Positions 1-6,677 are shown, counted from the stretch's first letter. The stretch is DNA of 18,077 nt from Gammaproteobacteria bacterium (GCA_030632625.1 DAOVUK010000009.1:1-18077); one strand, 5' to 3'. Notes: generated from the sequence alone by a model not told the origin. A program made the numbers and translations.

Positions 1-69
1 GGAGAGTCCTGGCTGAATAACTGCCATGCCATGAGCAGCAGTGAGACTATCCCGACTGCTGAAACAATT
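1..69 (-). other. Window edge downstream of HPr; no gene assignable
   Basis: These 69 bases follow the HPr stop codon on the minus strand. ATG codons occur at 32-30 and 27-25 in different frames, but neither has a recognisable ribosome binding site, and only 9-11 residues could be read before the window ends. In related gammaproteobacterial clusters the next gene is often PTS enzyme I. The few residues visible do not prove that here. Confidence 0.3.
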
Positions 70-336
70 TTATTCTTCATCAAAACGTCGTTTAATGAGG
101 ATCTCAAGTGCAGCAACTGCCTGCTTTTCATCATCGCCTTCGATGAGCAAAGTAATTTCAGTGCCTTTGCTTGCGGCCAGCATCATAACACTCATAATAC
201 TCTTGCCATTGGCTGTTTTACATTTTGTTTTGAGTTCAATGGTGGACTCAAAACTGCTGGCCAGGGTCACCAGTTTGGCTGCTGCCCGGGCATGTAAACC
301 TAGTTTGTTGCTTATTATTATTTTTCTTTCAATCAT
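70..336 (-). CDS. ptsH: Phosphocarrier protein HPr (NPr-like)
   Basis: The 88-residue product is a full-length HPr, the small cytoplasmic carrier that takes phosphate from enzyme I and passes it to IIA proteins. The phosphorylation site His15 lies in the motif LGLHARAAAK. Ser46, the regulatory site used by HPr kinase, lies in NGKSIM. Having both fits the presence of hprK in the same cluster. The gene follows the IIA-Man-like gene by 72 bases and is probably co-transcribed with it. No strong Shine-Dalgarno sequence is seen before the ATG, but the start matches the usual HPr N terminus. No sugar permease is nearby, so a regulatory role (E. coli NPr type) is more likely than transport; this is inference. 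The symbol ptsH is used; ptsO/npr would also be reasonable. Confidence 0.93.
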   Translation of the reverse strand: MIERKIIISNKLGLHARAAAKLVTLASSFESTIELKTKCKTANGKSIMSVMMLAASKGTEITLLIEGDDEKQAVAALEILIKRRFDEE

Positions 337-408
337 TTTTTAACGGTTTTTTAAGGGAAATACCTGGATTTTTATTGAACGTTGCCGATTATTTAAGATT
401 CAATAAAA

Positions 409-822
409 TCAATCACAGTCAGTCTCTTCAGTCACAATAAATATGCTGTCAGCTGCGCTGGAACAGGCTTTTTCCGCCAGCTCTGTCAGGCTCAGATGAG
501 CGTAATTCATAATTCGCACCAGCATGGGTAAATTAATTCCGGTGACAATTAATCTTTGCCTGCTGGTGGTGTTTTCAGTTAATTTTATGGCGATGTTACT
601 GGGGGTTGAACCATACATATCGGTGAGGATTAGCAGTTCATCATTTTCATCGAAAGTCTCACAAAGTTGAACGGCCTGAGCATATCCCTGTTCAATATCC
701 ATTTGTGCTGTGATTTTCAGATTTTTGCAAACCATGGGTGATATGCCCATCATATTTATTGCAGTGTTCAGAAGGCTGCTGCCTATGTCGTCGTGAGTGA
801 TGAGTAGCAGTGTGACACTCAT
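409..822 (-). CDS. PTS system mannose-type IIA domain protein
   Basis: The 137-residue product is a stand-alone IIA domain of the mannose/fructose/sorbose PTS family, a cytoplasmic protein phosphorylated by HPr. The expected phosphorylation site His10 lies in LLLITHDDIG. The second conserved loop, LTDMYGSTPSN at about residues 66-76, matches the LTD-x-x-G-x-x-P-x-N pattern of the family. No IIB, IIC or IID gene is visible, and the gene lies between rapZ and HPr. This arrangement is known in many proteobacteria that use the PTS for regulation rather than sugar uptake. Its target cannot be told from the sequence. The gap to rapZ is 91 bases and to HPr 72 bases, all on one strand. The ATG start gives the canonical family N terminus. 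Confidence 0.9.
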   Translation of the reverse strand: MSVTLLLITHDDIGSSLLNTAINMMGISPMVCKNLKITAQMDIEQGYAQAVQLCETFDENDELLILTDMYGSTPSNIAIKLTENTTSRQRLIVTGINLPMLVRIMNYAHLSLTELAEKACSSAADSIFIVTEETDCD

Positions 823-913
823 GTCATCATGCCTTATAAAAAATGAAAGATGGCAAGATTATAAGCTGAAAATTGCTGTTTTAACAGAGGACAAAAGGGG
901 TAGTTTTTAATTA

Positions 914-1774
914 TTAAAGTTCTGCCAGCTCTTTATGGCGGGCAATAACTGATTCCCGCTGCTGCTTGAAATAACGGGCGAGCTTTTCTACCATATAGAC
1001 TGAACGGTGCTGTCCGCCGGTGCAGCCAATGGCAATGGTCAGATAATTACGGCTATTTTCTTCGAAGCAGGAGAGCCATTTTTCTACGTATTGTCTGATG
1101 TCGTCAAACATTTCATTAAAACTGTCATGCTGGTCTAAAAAGTCTGCAACAGCCTGATCTTTTCCTGTTAAAGGTCGTAGTGCGATTTCCCAATGAGGAT
1201 TTGGCAGACAGCGCATATCAAACATCATATCCATATCATCCGGCAGACCATGTTTGAATCCAAAGGATAAAAACTGCAGGGCCATGACCGGTTGATTATT
1301 CAGGGTGATCAGATGCTTGATTCTATCTCGTAATTGATGAACATTACTATTGGACGTATCAATCTGCTGGTGGGCTTCATCCTGTATCATTTTAAGCACC
1401 AGCCGTTCCCGCTCAATGGCCTCTTCCAGTGAGGTTTGTTCATTGGTGAGCGGGTGTTTTCTGCGAGTTTCGCTGAAGCGTTTAAGCAGGATACTGGTCT
1501 GGGCATGAAGAAATAAAACATGACAGTCAATGTCATTGTTTTTGATCTGTTGAATAATTTTGGCAAATTCAGAAAAATTACTGCCGATGGTTCTGGCATC
1601 GATGCCGATGGCTACTTTGTCCAGATAAAGTCGATCCTTAAGGCTTTTTTCAACCAGTTCAGATAAAAGTTCCAGCGGCAGGTTATCAATGCAGTAGTAA
1701 TCTAAATCTTCGAGTACCTGCAGGGCAATGGTTTTGCCTGAGCCGGAGAGGCCGCTGACAATTTGTAGTTTCAT
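914..1774 (-). CDS. rapZ: RNase adapter / nucleotide-binding protein RapZ
   Basis: The 286-residue product is a full-length RapZ (YvcJ/YhbJ family). In E. coli, RapZ binds the small RNAs GlmY and GlmZ, presents GlmZ to RNase E, and so sets glucosamine-6-phosphate synthase levels in response to cell-envelope precursor supply. A Walker A motif GLSGSGKT is at residues 8-15 and the CIDNLP motif at about 28-33. The C-terminal domain shows GCTGGQHRSV at about 250-259, the family signature with Gln where E. coli has Lys. The start codon overlaps the end of hprK by 4 bases (ATGA), which indicates translational coupling. The last residues (RHKELAEL) are less basic than the RNA-binding tail of the E. 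coli protein, so sRNA binding need not be the same. GlmY/GlmZ are not visible here. Confidence 0.95.
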   Translation of the reverse strand: MKLQIVSGLSGSGKTIALQVLEDLDYYCIDNLPLELLSELVEKSLKDRLYLDKVAIGIDARTIGSNFSEFAKIIQQIKNNDIDCHVLFLHAQTSILLKRFSETRRKHPLTNEQTSLEEAIERERLVLKMIQDEAHQQIDTSNSNVHQLRDRIKHLITLNNQPVMALQFLSFGFKHGLPDDMDMMFDMRCLPNPHWEIALRPLTGKDQAVADFLDQHDSFNEMFDDIRQYVEKWLSCFEENSRNYLTIAIGCTGGQHRSVYMVEKLARYFKQQRESVIARHKELAEL

Positions 1775-2313
1775 TTTTTTGTTTCCCCGGAAGTTTGATT
1801 TTCATGATAATTTGTTGTCAGTGCAGCAGCAGATGAGAACTGCAAAACGGCGATTTTGATCAGTAATGGTATGTTTCTATTTGGGTATAAGTGTAAGTAA
1901 ATGCCTGGAATAGTCCAGGCATGATAATGCCAGTACTGATAGTCGGGCGTCAGCAGCTGCTGTGGCGTCTGCTCAGTGATAACAGCAAGCCTGTTATCGG
2001 CAGCAGCTAATTTGATGACCAGGTCAATGTGCTGACAGGCTTTAAAAGAATCCGGATTAAACAGCTGCATAATATTAATGACTCCCAGATCATGCACATG
2101 CATCAGCCCGTAAAACCCCTCCGGACAGCTGCCCAGGAGTTGTCCGGTTTGTGTATCTGCAGTGAAATCAGGTGCGTCATCACAGATCAAACGGGCTCCC
2201 TGATGGATCAGCTGCAAGGCAATTTCAGATTTTCCGATACCACTGTCACCAATCAGATAGATGCCTGTGTCATTAAGTTCAAGTAGTACACCATGTGCCG
2301 GGAGGTTCAACAT
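1771..2313 (-). CDS. hprK: HPr kinase, short form lacking the N-terminal domain
   Basis: The 180-residue product matches the C-terminal catalytic domain of HPr kinase/phosphorylase, which phosphorylates HPr on Ser46. Seen: His7 in AHGVLLEL, the P-loop GDSGIGKS at 22-29, the Asp pair at 45-46 (ICDDAP), and a C-terminal PNRN motif at 144-147 corresponding to the family's PGRN. Full-length enzymes are about 310 residues with an N-terminal domain of about 130 residues, which is absent here. An in-frame TGA ten codons upstream of the ATG shows that no longer reading frame exists. The family signature E-x-R-G-L-G-I-I-N is read here as H72-V-H74-D-L-G-V-I-N, so the conserved Glu and Arg are replaced by His. 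Short forms are known in alphaproteobacteria. Kinase activity is plausible and phosphorylase activity doubtful (inference). The gene overlaps rapZ by 4 bases. Confidence 0.87.
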   Translation of the reverse strand: MLNLPAHGVLLELNDTGIYLIGDSGIGKSEIALQLIHQGARLICDDAPDFTADTQTGQLLGSCPEGFYGLMHVHDLGVINIMQLFNPDSFKACQHIDLVIKLAAADNRLAVITEQTPQQLLTPDYQYWHYHAWTIPGIYLHLYPNRNIPLLIKIAVLQFSSAAALTTNYHENQTSGETKK

Positions 2314-2317
2314 TGTA

Positions 2318-2346
2318 ATGAAATAATCGTCATGAAATAATCAGTC
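2318..2346. repeat. 14-bp direct tandem repeat just upstream of hprK
   Basis: The sequence ATGAAATAATCGTC at 2318-2331 is followed at once by ATGAAATAATCAGTC at 2332-2346, so a 14-bp unit is present twice with a one-base insertion in the second copy. It lies immediately before the hprK start codon (complement of 2311-2313), where a ribosome binding site would be expected, and no clear Shine-Dalgarno sequence is left. Confidence 0.8.
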
Positions 2347-2416
2347 AGTTTTGCCAGGCCTGCTTAGGGGCTCAGCTGTTTGAATGAAAGTGCATGAGTG
2401 CTGAGACATAATATTT

Positions 2417-2866
2417 TCAGAGATTGATAATAAGATTATACACGGTTTCAGATGAGGTGGCATTTTCAAGCATTTGACGATTATTTTTATTATGAAAAAA
2501 TTCGGCAAGTTTAGCCAATATCTGCAGATGTTCTTCGGTGGAGTGGTTGGGGATCAGCAGGGCAAAGAGTAATGTTACCGGTTCTTTATCAATGGCGTCA
2601 TAATCGATACCTTCAGATAAACTGATAAAAACACCAATGGTATCAGTGCATTTTGCTAGACGTCCATGGGGTAATGCAACACCATGACCTATACCTGTAC
2701 TGCCAAGACGTTCGCGCGCAATAAGCGTTTCAAAAACTTTGTTGGTATTGTATTCAGGGTAATTGTCAGTGATTATCCGGCTGATTGCTTCGAGAGCCTT
2801 TTTTTTACTGCTGGCACTGTTGTTCAGTTGAATCTGATCAATTTTGATAAGATTGCTAAGTTTCAT
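2417..2866 (-). CDS. ptsN: PTS IIA-like nitrogen regulatory protein PtsN (EIIA-Ntr)
   Basis: The 149-residue product belongs to the fructose/mannitol-type IIA family and is the nitrogen PTS regulator. The phosphorylation site is His67 in GHGVALPHGR, equivalent to His73 of the E. coli protein. The acceptor gets phosphate from the HPr-type carrier encoded downstream. In E. coli the unphosphorylated protein binds TrkA and KdpD and affects potassium balance and sigma-54-linked metabolism; whether this holds here is inference. Length and N terminus (MKLSNLIKIDQI) fit the family. It sits 94 bases after hpf and 103 bases before hprK, in the conserved order rpoN-hpf-ptsN. No Shine-Dalgarno is apparent. 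A hairpin lies in the hpf-ptsN gap. Confidence 0.95.
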   Translation of the reverse strand: MKLSNLIKIDQIQLNNSASSKKKALEAISRIITDNYPEYNTNKVFETLIARERLGSTGIGHGVALPHGRLAKCTDTIGVFISLSEGIDYDAIDKEPVTLLFALLIPNHSTEEHLQILAKLAEFFHNKNNRQMLENATSSETVYNLIINL

Positions 2867-2906
2867 GATTGTTTGGTTATTAGGTTATTCGGTTTTAATA
2901 CTGGAA

Positions 2907-2946
2907 TTTCAGTCCCGGGACAGGATAATTTGTCTCAGGACTGAAA
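2907..2946 (-). other. Strong hairpin in the hpf-ptsN gap
   Basis: TTTCAGTCC at 2907-2915 pairs with GGACTGAAA at 2938-2946, and the inner arms 2917-2922 and 2931-2936 pair over six positions including one G-T wobble, leaving an 8-base loop. On the transcribed minus strand it is followed by TTCCAGTATT and not by a U-run, so it is a weak candidate for an intrinsic terminator. An RNA processing or stability element between hpf and ptsN is more likely. Confidence 0.6.
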
Positions 2947-2960
2947 AGGAGACGGTGCTG

Positions 2961-3284
2961 TTAGACCTCGTGGGTTTTCAGACTCACTTCACCACGATGG
3001 TGATCCGTCATTTTTTCTTTATGTTTTTTCACCTGACGATCAAGTTTGTCAATCAGACTGTCAATTGCTGAATACATATCTTCTTCAACGGCTTCAGCGA
3101 ATACTTTATTACCTTTTACCATCAGAGTGGCCTCAGCTTTCTGACGTTGTTTTTCTACACTTAAAATAACATGACTATTATTGACAATATCAAAATGGCG
3201 CTCAACACGCTCCATTTTCTGATTAACATAATCTCGTAATGAATCAGTGATGTCTATATGATGTCCGGTTATATCTATTTGCAT
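2961..3284 (-). CDS. hpf: Ribosome hibernation promoting factor, short form
   Basis: The 107-residue product is a short-form HPF/YfiA-family protein, which binds the 30S subunit near the decoding centre and helps form inactive 100S ribosome dimers in stationary phase. The N terminus MQIDITGHHIDITDSLRDYV and the central segment around residues 60-85 (FAEAVEEDMYSAIDSLIDKL) match the family's beta-alpha-beta-alpha fold. The C-terminal extension typical of long HPF is absent, and a short basic tail (KKHKEKMTDHHRGE) is present, as in many gammaproteobacteria. A strong Shine-Dalgarno (GAGGAG) lies 9 bases before the ATG. The gene follows rpoN as in E. coli, but the 227-base gap holds two large hairpins, so separate control of hpf is possible. 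Confidence 0.95.
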   Translation of the reverse strand: MQIDITGHHIDITDSLRDYVNQKMERVERHFDIVNNSHVILSVEKQRQKAEATLMVKGNKVFAEAVEEDMYSAIDSLIDKLDRQVKKHKEKMTDHHRGEVSLKTHEV

Positions 3285-3356
3285 AAGATTAGCTCCTCGT
3301 TAACAATGATAAAACAGCGTTATTACAAAAATGCCATAAAACTGTTTTACCGGTTT

Positions 3357-3485
3357 TTAGTGACTCTTAAACAGTACCTGCGCTTTTTGCAGGTACTGTT
3401 TATAGAGTCACTTATCCTGTGTTAGTGACTCTTAAATAACACCTGCGCTTTTTGCAGGTACTGTTTATAGAGTCACTTATCCTGT
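3357..3485. repeat. 65-bp tandem duplication, each copy a long hairpin, between rpoN and hpf
   Basis: Two copies with a 65-bp period: 3357-3421 and 3422-3485. Each starts TTAGTGACTCTTAAA and ends GAGTCACTTATCCTGT. Within copy 1 the left arm (from 3359) and right arm pair over about 23 bp with a single bulged base around a 7-base loop (GCTTTTT). Copy 2 has an identical right arm but three transitions in the left arm (AAACAGTACC changed to AAATAACACC). On the minus-strand transcript of rpoN-hpf two of these three changes still give G-U pairs. No U-run follows on the minus strand, so these are not standard terminators. They fill most of the rpoN-hpf gap and look like a palindromic repeat element that was duplicated. 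Confidence 0.9.
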
Positions 3486-3511
3486 ACTTCTTTGCTTCTC
3501 AGTGTCTGCTT

Positions 3512-5065
3512 TCAGACAATATTCTTTCTCTCATTAGAGGGTGGTATAGACATAAACTCGCGGTATTTAGCCACGGTACGTCGCGCCACCTTATAATTTT
3601 GTTCTGCCAGCATTGCAGAAATCTTGTTATCACTTAATGGTTTGCGAATGTTTTCTGCAATAATAAATTTTTTAATAATTGCCCGAATTGCTGTTGCTGA
3701 AGCCTCGCCGCCGCTTGCAGTCGTGACATGACTGGAAAAAAAGTATTTTAGCTCAAAAATTCCTTTTGGAGTATGCATGTATTTCTGCGTGGTTACTCTG
3801 GATATTGTTGACTCATGCATCTCAACCACTTCGGCGACATCGGCAAGAACCAAAGCTCGCATGTGTTCTTCACCATATTCAAAAAAATCTCTTTGAAAAT
3901 CTAAAATACAGCGTGAAACCTTTAATAAGGTGTCATTTCGGCTTTGCAGGCTTTTAATAAACCAGCGGGCTTCCTGTAAGTGATCTTTAATTGAATTCAT
4001 GTCACTGTTTTTTTTGGCACCTTTTACCAGATTCAGATATTGTTGGTTTATTTTAATATTAGGCGCAGAATCGGCATTGAGTTCGCAAGTCCACACACCC
4101 TTTATTTTTTTTACATAGACATCAGGTGTGACATAATGAGGTCTGTCATCAGAAATATGACTGCCGGGTCTGGGACTCAGACTTTTGATCAGGGTGATCA
4201 CCTGTGCCAGTTTCGTCTCATCTAATTTCATGCGACGTTTTAAGGTGGCAAAGTCCCGGCTGGCCAGCAATTTCAAATGCCTGGAAACCAGAATTTTAGC
4301 TTCGCTCAACCACCGGGTATCATTATCTAAAACTCTTAATTGCAGCAGCAGGTTTTCCTGCAGGTCTCGGGCAGCGACGCCGGGCGGATCGAAGTTTTGA
4401 ATGCGATGAAGCACAGCTTCAATCTCTTCGGCTTCAATCTCATCTTCAGGAGAAAATGACTGAAGTAATTCTTCAACCGACTGGTTCAGATAACCGCTGT
4501 CATCAACACCGTCAATAATTGCTTCAGCAATCATTCTATCGGTATCACTAAAGGGCGTCATTTCCATTTGCCAGATAAGATGTTCTTTTAGACTATCTTC
4601 AGTTTTGCCATTGTTTTCAAAGAGGTTGCTGTCATCACCACTCCATGAATTGCTAATGCTTTGTCCGGCAGAATAATTACTGCCGGGCTCATACACATCG
4701 TCCCAGCTTGAATCTGTTGAGAGTTCAGCTGGAATGTCATTCTGGGTGTTTTCGAAATCTATACTGTCAGCATTTGCTTCGCTGGTGAAATCATCACCGG
4801 AGGAATTATTATTGAGGCCAGTGTCGTTATGTTCCTGAGAGTCGGCGGTTAGAGAGGTATTTTCTTGTTCTGAATGTGCAGTGTCTGTATTTGATGAATC
4901 GTCTGATTGAGCTTCATCAACTTCAAGCATTACATTGCTATCCAGTGCCTCCTGTATCTCCTGCTGGAGATCTAAGCTGGATAATTGCAGCAGTTTTATC
5001 GCCTGCTGCAATTGAGGCGTCATGGTAAGTTGCTGGCCTAAGCGAAGTTGAAGCGATTGTTTCAT
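3512..5065 (-). CDS. rpoN: RNA polymerase sigma-54 factor RpoN
   Basis: The 517-residue product is a complete sigma-54. Region I is the Gln/Leu-rich N terminus (residues 1-50, LGQQLTMTPQLQQAIKLLQL), which contacts activators and core polymerase. Region II (about 50-150) is strongly acidic and rich in Ser, Asn and Asp, and long. The core-binding region follows (about 155-330), then the helix-turn-helix (ADVAEVVEMHESTISRVTTQ) and the RpoN box ARRTVAKYRE at 494-503, which reads the -24 element. It directs transcription of nitrogen, motility or other activator-dependent genes. The tail after the RpoN box (MSIPPSNERKNIV) is short and normal. It is followed by hpf and ptsN as in E. coli. A 253-base AT-rich gap separates it from lptB and contains a putative sigma-54 promoter, suggesting autoregulation. 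Confidence 0.97.
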   Translation of the reverse strand: MKQSLQLRLGQQLTMTPQLQQAIKLLQLSSLDLQQEIQEALDSNVMLEVDEAQSDDSSNTDTAHSEQENTSLTADSQEHNDTGLNNNSSGDDFTSEANADSIDFENTQNDIPAELSTDSSWDDVYEPGSNYSAGQSISNSWSGDDSNLFENNGKTEDSLKEHLIWQMEMTPFSDTDRMIAEAIIDGVDDSGYLNQSVEELLQSFSPEDEIEAEEIEAVLHRIQNFDPPGVAARDLQENLLLQLRVLDNDTRWLSEAKILVSRHLKLLASRDFATLKRRMKLDETKLAQVITLIKSLSPRPGSHISDDRPHYVTPDVYVKKIKGVWTCELNADSAPNIKINQQYLNLVKGAKKNSDMNSIKDHLQEARWFIKSLQSRNDTLLKVSRCILDFQRDFFEYGEEHMRALVLADVAEVVEMHESTISRVTTQKYMHTPKGIFELKYFFSSHVTTASGGEASATAIRAIIKKFIIAENIRKPLSDNKISAMLAEQNYKVARRTVAKYREFMSIPPSNERKNIV

Positions 5066-5203
5066 AAACTAAATAATTACTGCCTGTTATTAAGTTTTTC
5101 TATTATTGTTATTGAGTGGTGTGACGTAGTCTGAATAAATTCAGACTGAGCAATTTAAAAATTTGTACCGCTGAAAATAAGTGCTCTTTAATTTAATAGT
5201 AGC

Positions 5204-5218
5204 GCAAATTACGTGCCA
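5204..5218 (-). promoter_or_regulatory. Putative sigma-54 (-24/-12) promoter upstream of rpoN
   Basis: On the minus strand the sequence reads TGGCACG-TAAT-TTGC, which matches every fixed base of the -24/-12 consensus TGGCACG-N4-TTGC with correct spacing. The next base is G where A or T is preferred. The predicted start would be about a dozen bases downstream, giving an rpoN leader of roughly 125 bases. The site is intergenic, correctly oriented, and has an IHF consensus upstream. Sigma-54 promoters also need an enhancer-binding activator, whose site would lie further upstream, possibly in the lptB 3' end. Confidence 0.65.
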
Positions 5219-5279
5219 TTGCAGTTGATAAGGATCAAAAAAATGAACTATTTTAAAAGAAAAAAATATTACCTTTAAA

Positions 5280-5292
5280 TATCAATATCTTA
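5280..5292 (+). promoter_or_regulatory. Putative IHF binding site
   Basis: TATCAATATCTTA at 5280-5292 fits the IHF consensus WATCAANNNNTTR at all fixed positions. It lies 62-74 bases upstream of the -24 element of the putative rpoN sigma-54 promoter, within an A/T-rich tract. That is where IHF usually bends DNA to bring a bound activator to sigma-54 polymerase. A chance match is possible because the stretch is very AT-rich. Confidence 0.45.
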
Positions 5293-5318
5293 ATAATTTT
5301 TTAAAAAAGATAAATTGT

Positions 5319-6056
5319 TCATATTTTGAAATTTTCACCGAGATATACCTCACGAACGCGATCGTTATTGAGTAAATGTTCCGGCGTTCCTTTGGCGATC
5401 ACGCTGCCATCATTCATGATATAGGCATGCTGACAAACACTCAACGTTTCTCTGACGTTATGATCGGTAATTAAAACACCGATATTTTTCTCGCTCAGCT
5501 GCAGAATGATTGATTGGATATCATTGACTGAAATGGGATCAACCCCGGCAAAGGGTTCATCGAGTAAAATGAAATCAGGTTCCATGGATAAGGTTCGGGC
5601 AATTTCAACACGGCGGCGTTCACCGCCGGAAAGACTGATACCTTCAGATTTTCGAATATGGCTAATGCTCAGCTCGTTTAATAATTGCTCCAGATGATCT
5701 TTTCTATCGGTTCGATTCAGATCTTTCCGCGTTTGCAGTATCGCCATAATGTTTTCTTCCACGGTCAGTTTTCTGAATACTGATGCTTCCTGAGGAAGAT
5801 AACCGATACCCTGTTTAGCTCTTTCATGAATAGGCAGGTGAGTCATGTCCTGACCACGACAGGTGATTTTACCGCTATCTGCCCTGATTAAACCGACAAC
5901 TATATAAAAGCAGGTTGTTTTTCCCGCACCATTTGGGCCTAAGAGGCCAACAACTTCTCCTTTTTGTACTGCAAATGAGACATCGTTAACCACCTGGCGT
6001 GATTTAAATGTCTTATTGAGTTTGTCGGCGCGCAGTTCTAATAGATGTTTTGACAT
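5319..6056 (-). CDS. lptB: LPS export ABC transporter ATP-binding protein LptB
   Basis: The 245-residue product is the cytoplasmic ATPase of the LptB2FGC complex, which extracts lipopolysaccharide from the inner membrane. Seen: Walker A GPNGAGKT at 40-47, the Q-loop ([17 protein letters not shown], about 86-102), the ABC signature LSGGE at 142-146, Walker B FILLDE at 162-167, and switch His199 in DHNVRETL. The LptB-specific segments YLPQEASVF and EPFAGVDP separate it from amino-acid transporter ATPases. The gene begins 6 bases after lptA ends. The transmembrane partners LptF and LptG are not in the window, as in E. coli, where they lie elsewhere. Confidence 0.97.
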   Translation of the reverse strand: MSKHLLELRADKLNKTFKSRQVVNDVSFAVQKGEVVGLLGPNGAGKTTCFYIVVGLIRADSGKITCRGQDMTHLPIHERAKQGIGYLPQEASVFRKLTVEENIMAILQTRKDLNRTDRKDHLEQLLNELSISHIRKSEGISLSGGERRRVEIARTLSMEPDFILLDEPFAGVDPISVNDIQSIILQLSEKNIGVLITDHNVRETLSVCQHAYIMNDGSVIAKGTPEHLLNNDRVREVYLGENFKI

Positions 6057-6062
6057 TTTTAA

Positions 6063-6626
6063 TTACTTATTTTTTTTCTTAGGTTGAATGGTTACTTTTA
6101 CCCTGCCGCCACTGGAAACCGGTTTGCCTTCTTTATCTTTTTTGCTGGAGGCAACGACCGTTTCATTTTTTGTGTCATAGATGATTTTGTCACCACTGAA
6201 AGTGTCACCCGCCTGCCACACATAGGCATTTTTGAGCAAGTGAATTTTATCCTGATTGAGATAGTAAATCATGGTTTTGGCGCGGGCATGAAAATCTGTG
6301 TCTTTTCCTTCAGGACGTTGTTTAAAGGTGGCTAATTTGCTTTCAGTACCGGCAGCAATTGCTTTTTCAAGCTCATGATTTTTATCACTGTAGAGGGTAA
6401 GTTTATTGGATTTAATGACCAGACTTCCCTGAGTTAAAATGACATTGCCGGTGTATATGCTAATGCCCTTGAGATCATCAATATCAGCGGTATCTGCTTC
6501 CAGATTAATAGGTTGATCTCGGTCTGAAGACAGTGCCATCAGGTTGACAGGCAGACAAAACAGGATAAAAAGCAGCAGTGAATAAGATAAAACGACTTTC
6601 GTCATGGAAAAATAGCCAAATTTCAT
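6063..6626 (-). CDS. lptA: LPS periplasmic bridge protein LptA
   Basis: The 187-residue product has an N-terminal signal sequence (hydrophobic segment about residues 11-31, likely cleaved near LMA-LSS) followed by the OstA/LptA beta-jellyroll domain. That domain begins with the family segment QPINLEADTADIDDLKGISI and GNVILTQGSL. LptA oligomers form the periplasmic bridge between LptC and LptD along which LPS moves. The C terminus is Lys-rich (QPKKKNK). A GGAG lies 11 bases before the chosen ATG. A second Met at residue 8 is possible as start but has no Shine-Dalgarno. It lies 51 bases after lptC and 6 bases before lptB. Confidence 0.93.
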   Translation of the reverse strand: MKFGYFSMTKVVLSYSLLLFILFCLPVNLMALSSDRDQPINLEADTADIDDLKGISIYTGNVILTQGSLVIKSNKLTLYSDKNHELEKAIAAGTESKLATFKQRPEGKDTDFHARAKTMIYYLNQDKIHLLKNAYVWQAGDTFSGDKIIYDTKNETVVASSKKDKEGKPVSSGGRVKVTIQPKKKNK

Positions 6627-6677
6627 TATTATAGGTACTCCATAATGTGTGCTTTAAGTGGTTTAGAGCGATTTCCC

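Larger units (their letters stand above)
5066..5318. other. AT-rich rpoN upstream control region
   Basis: This 253-base gap between lptB and rpoN has no credible gene. It holds a sigma-54-type promoter core and a perfect IHF consensus, both listed separately, and a perfect 8-bp stem with a 4-base loop at 5128-5147 (AGTCTGAA-TAAA-TTCAGACT) that would lie in the 5' untranslated part of the rpoN mRNA. No clear Rho-independent terminator for lptB is seen, only weak AT hairpins around 5282-5312, so read-through from lptB into rpoN is possible. Confidence 0.6.

Noticed and set aside
1..69. Start of a PTS enzyme I gene at the left edge
   Set aside because: One frame gives residues vaguely like an enzyme I start (HGMAV...PGLS), but that frame has no start codon before this segment and too little sequence is visible to decide.
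2684..2944. Plus-strand frames opposite ptsN and hpf
   Set aside because: They are antisense to well-conserved genes and show no family features.
3357..3485. The two rpoN-hpf hairpins as Rho-independent terminators or a two-repeat CRISPR
   Set aside because: No U-run follows on the transcribed strand, and the second hairpin would place two terminators within an operon. The copies are directly adjacent with no unique spacer, so CRISPR does not apply.
5282..5312. AT-rich inverted repeat as lptB terminator
   Set aside because: The stem is made only of A-T pairs with a long loop, so it is too weak to call a terminator.
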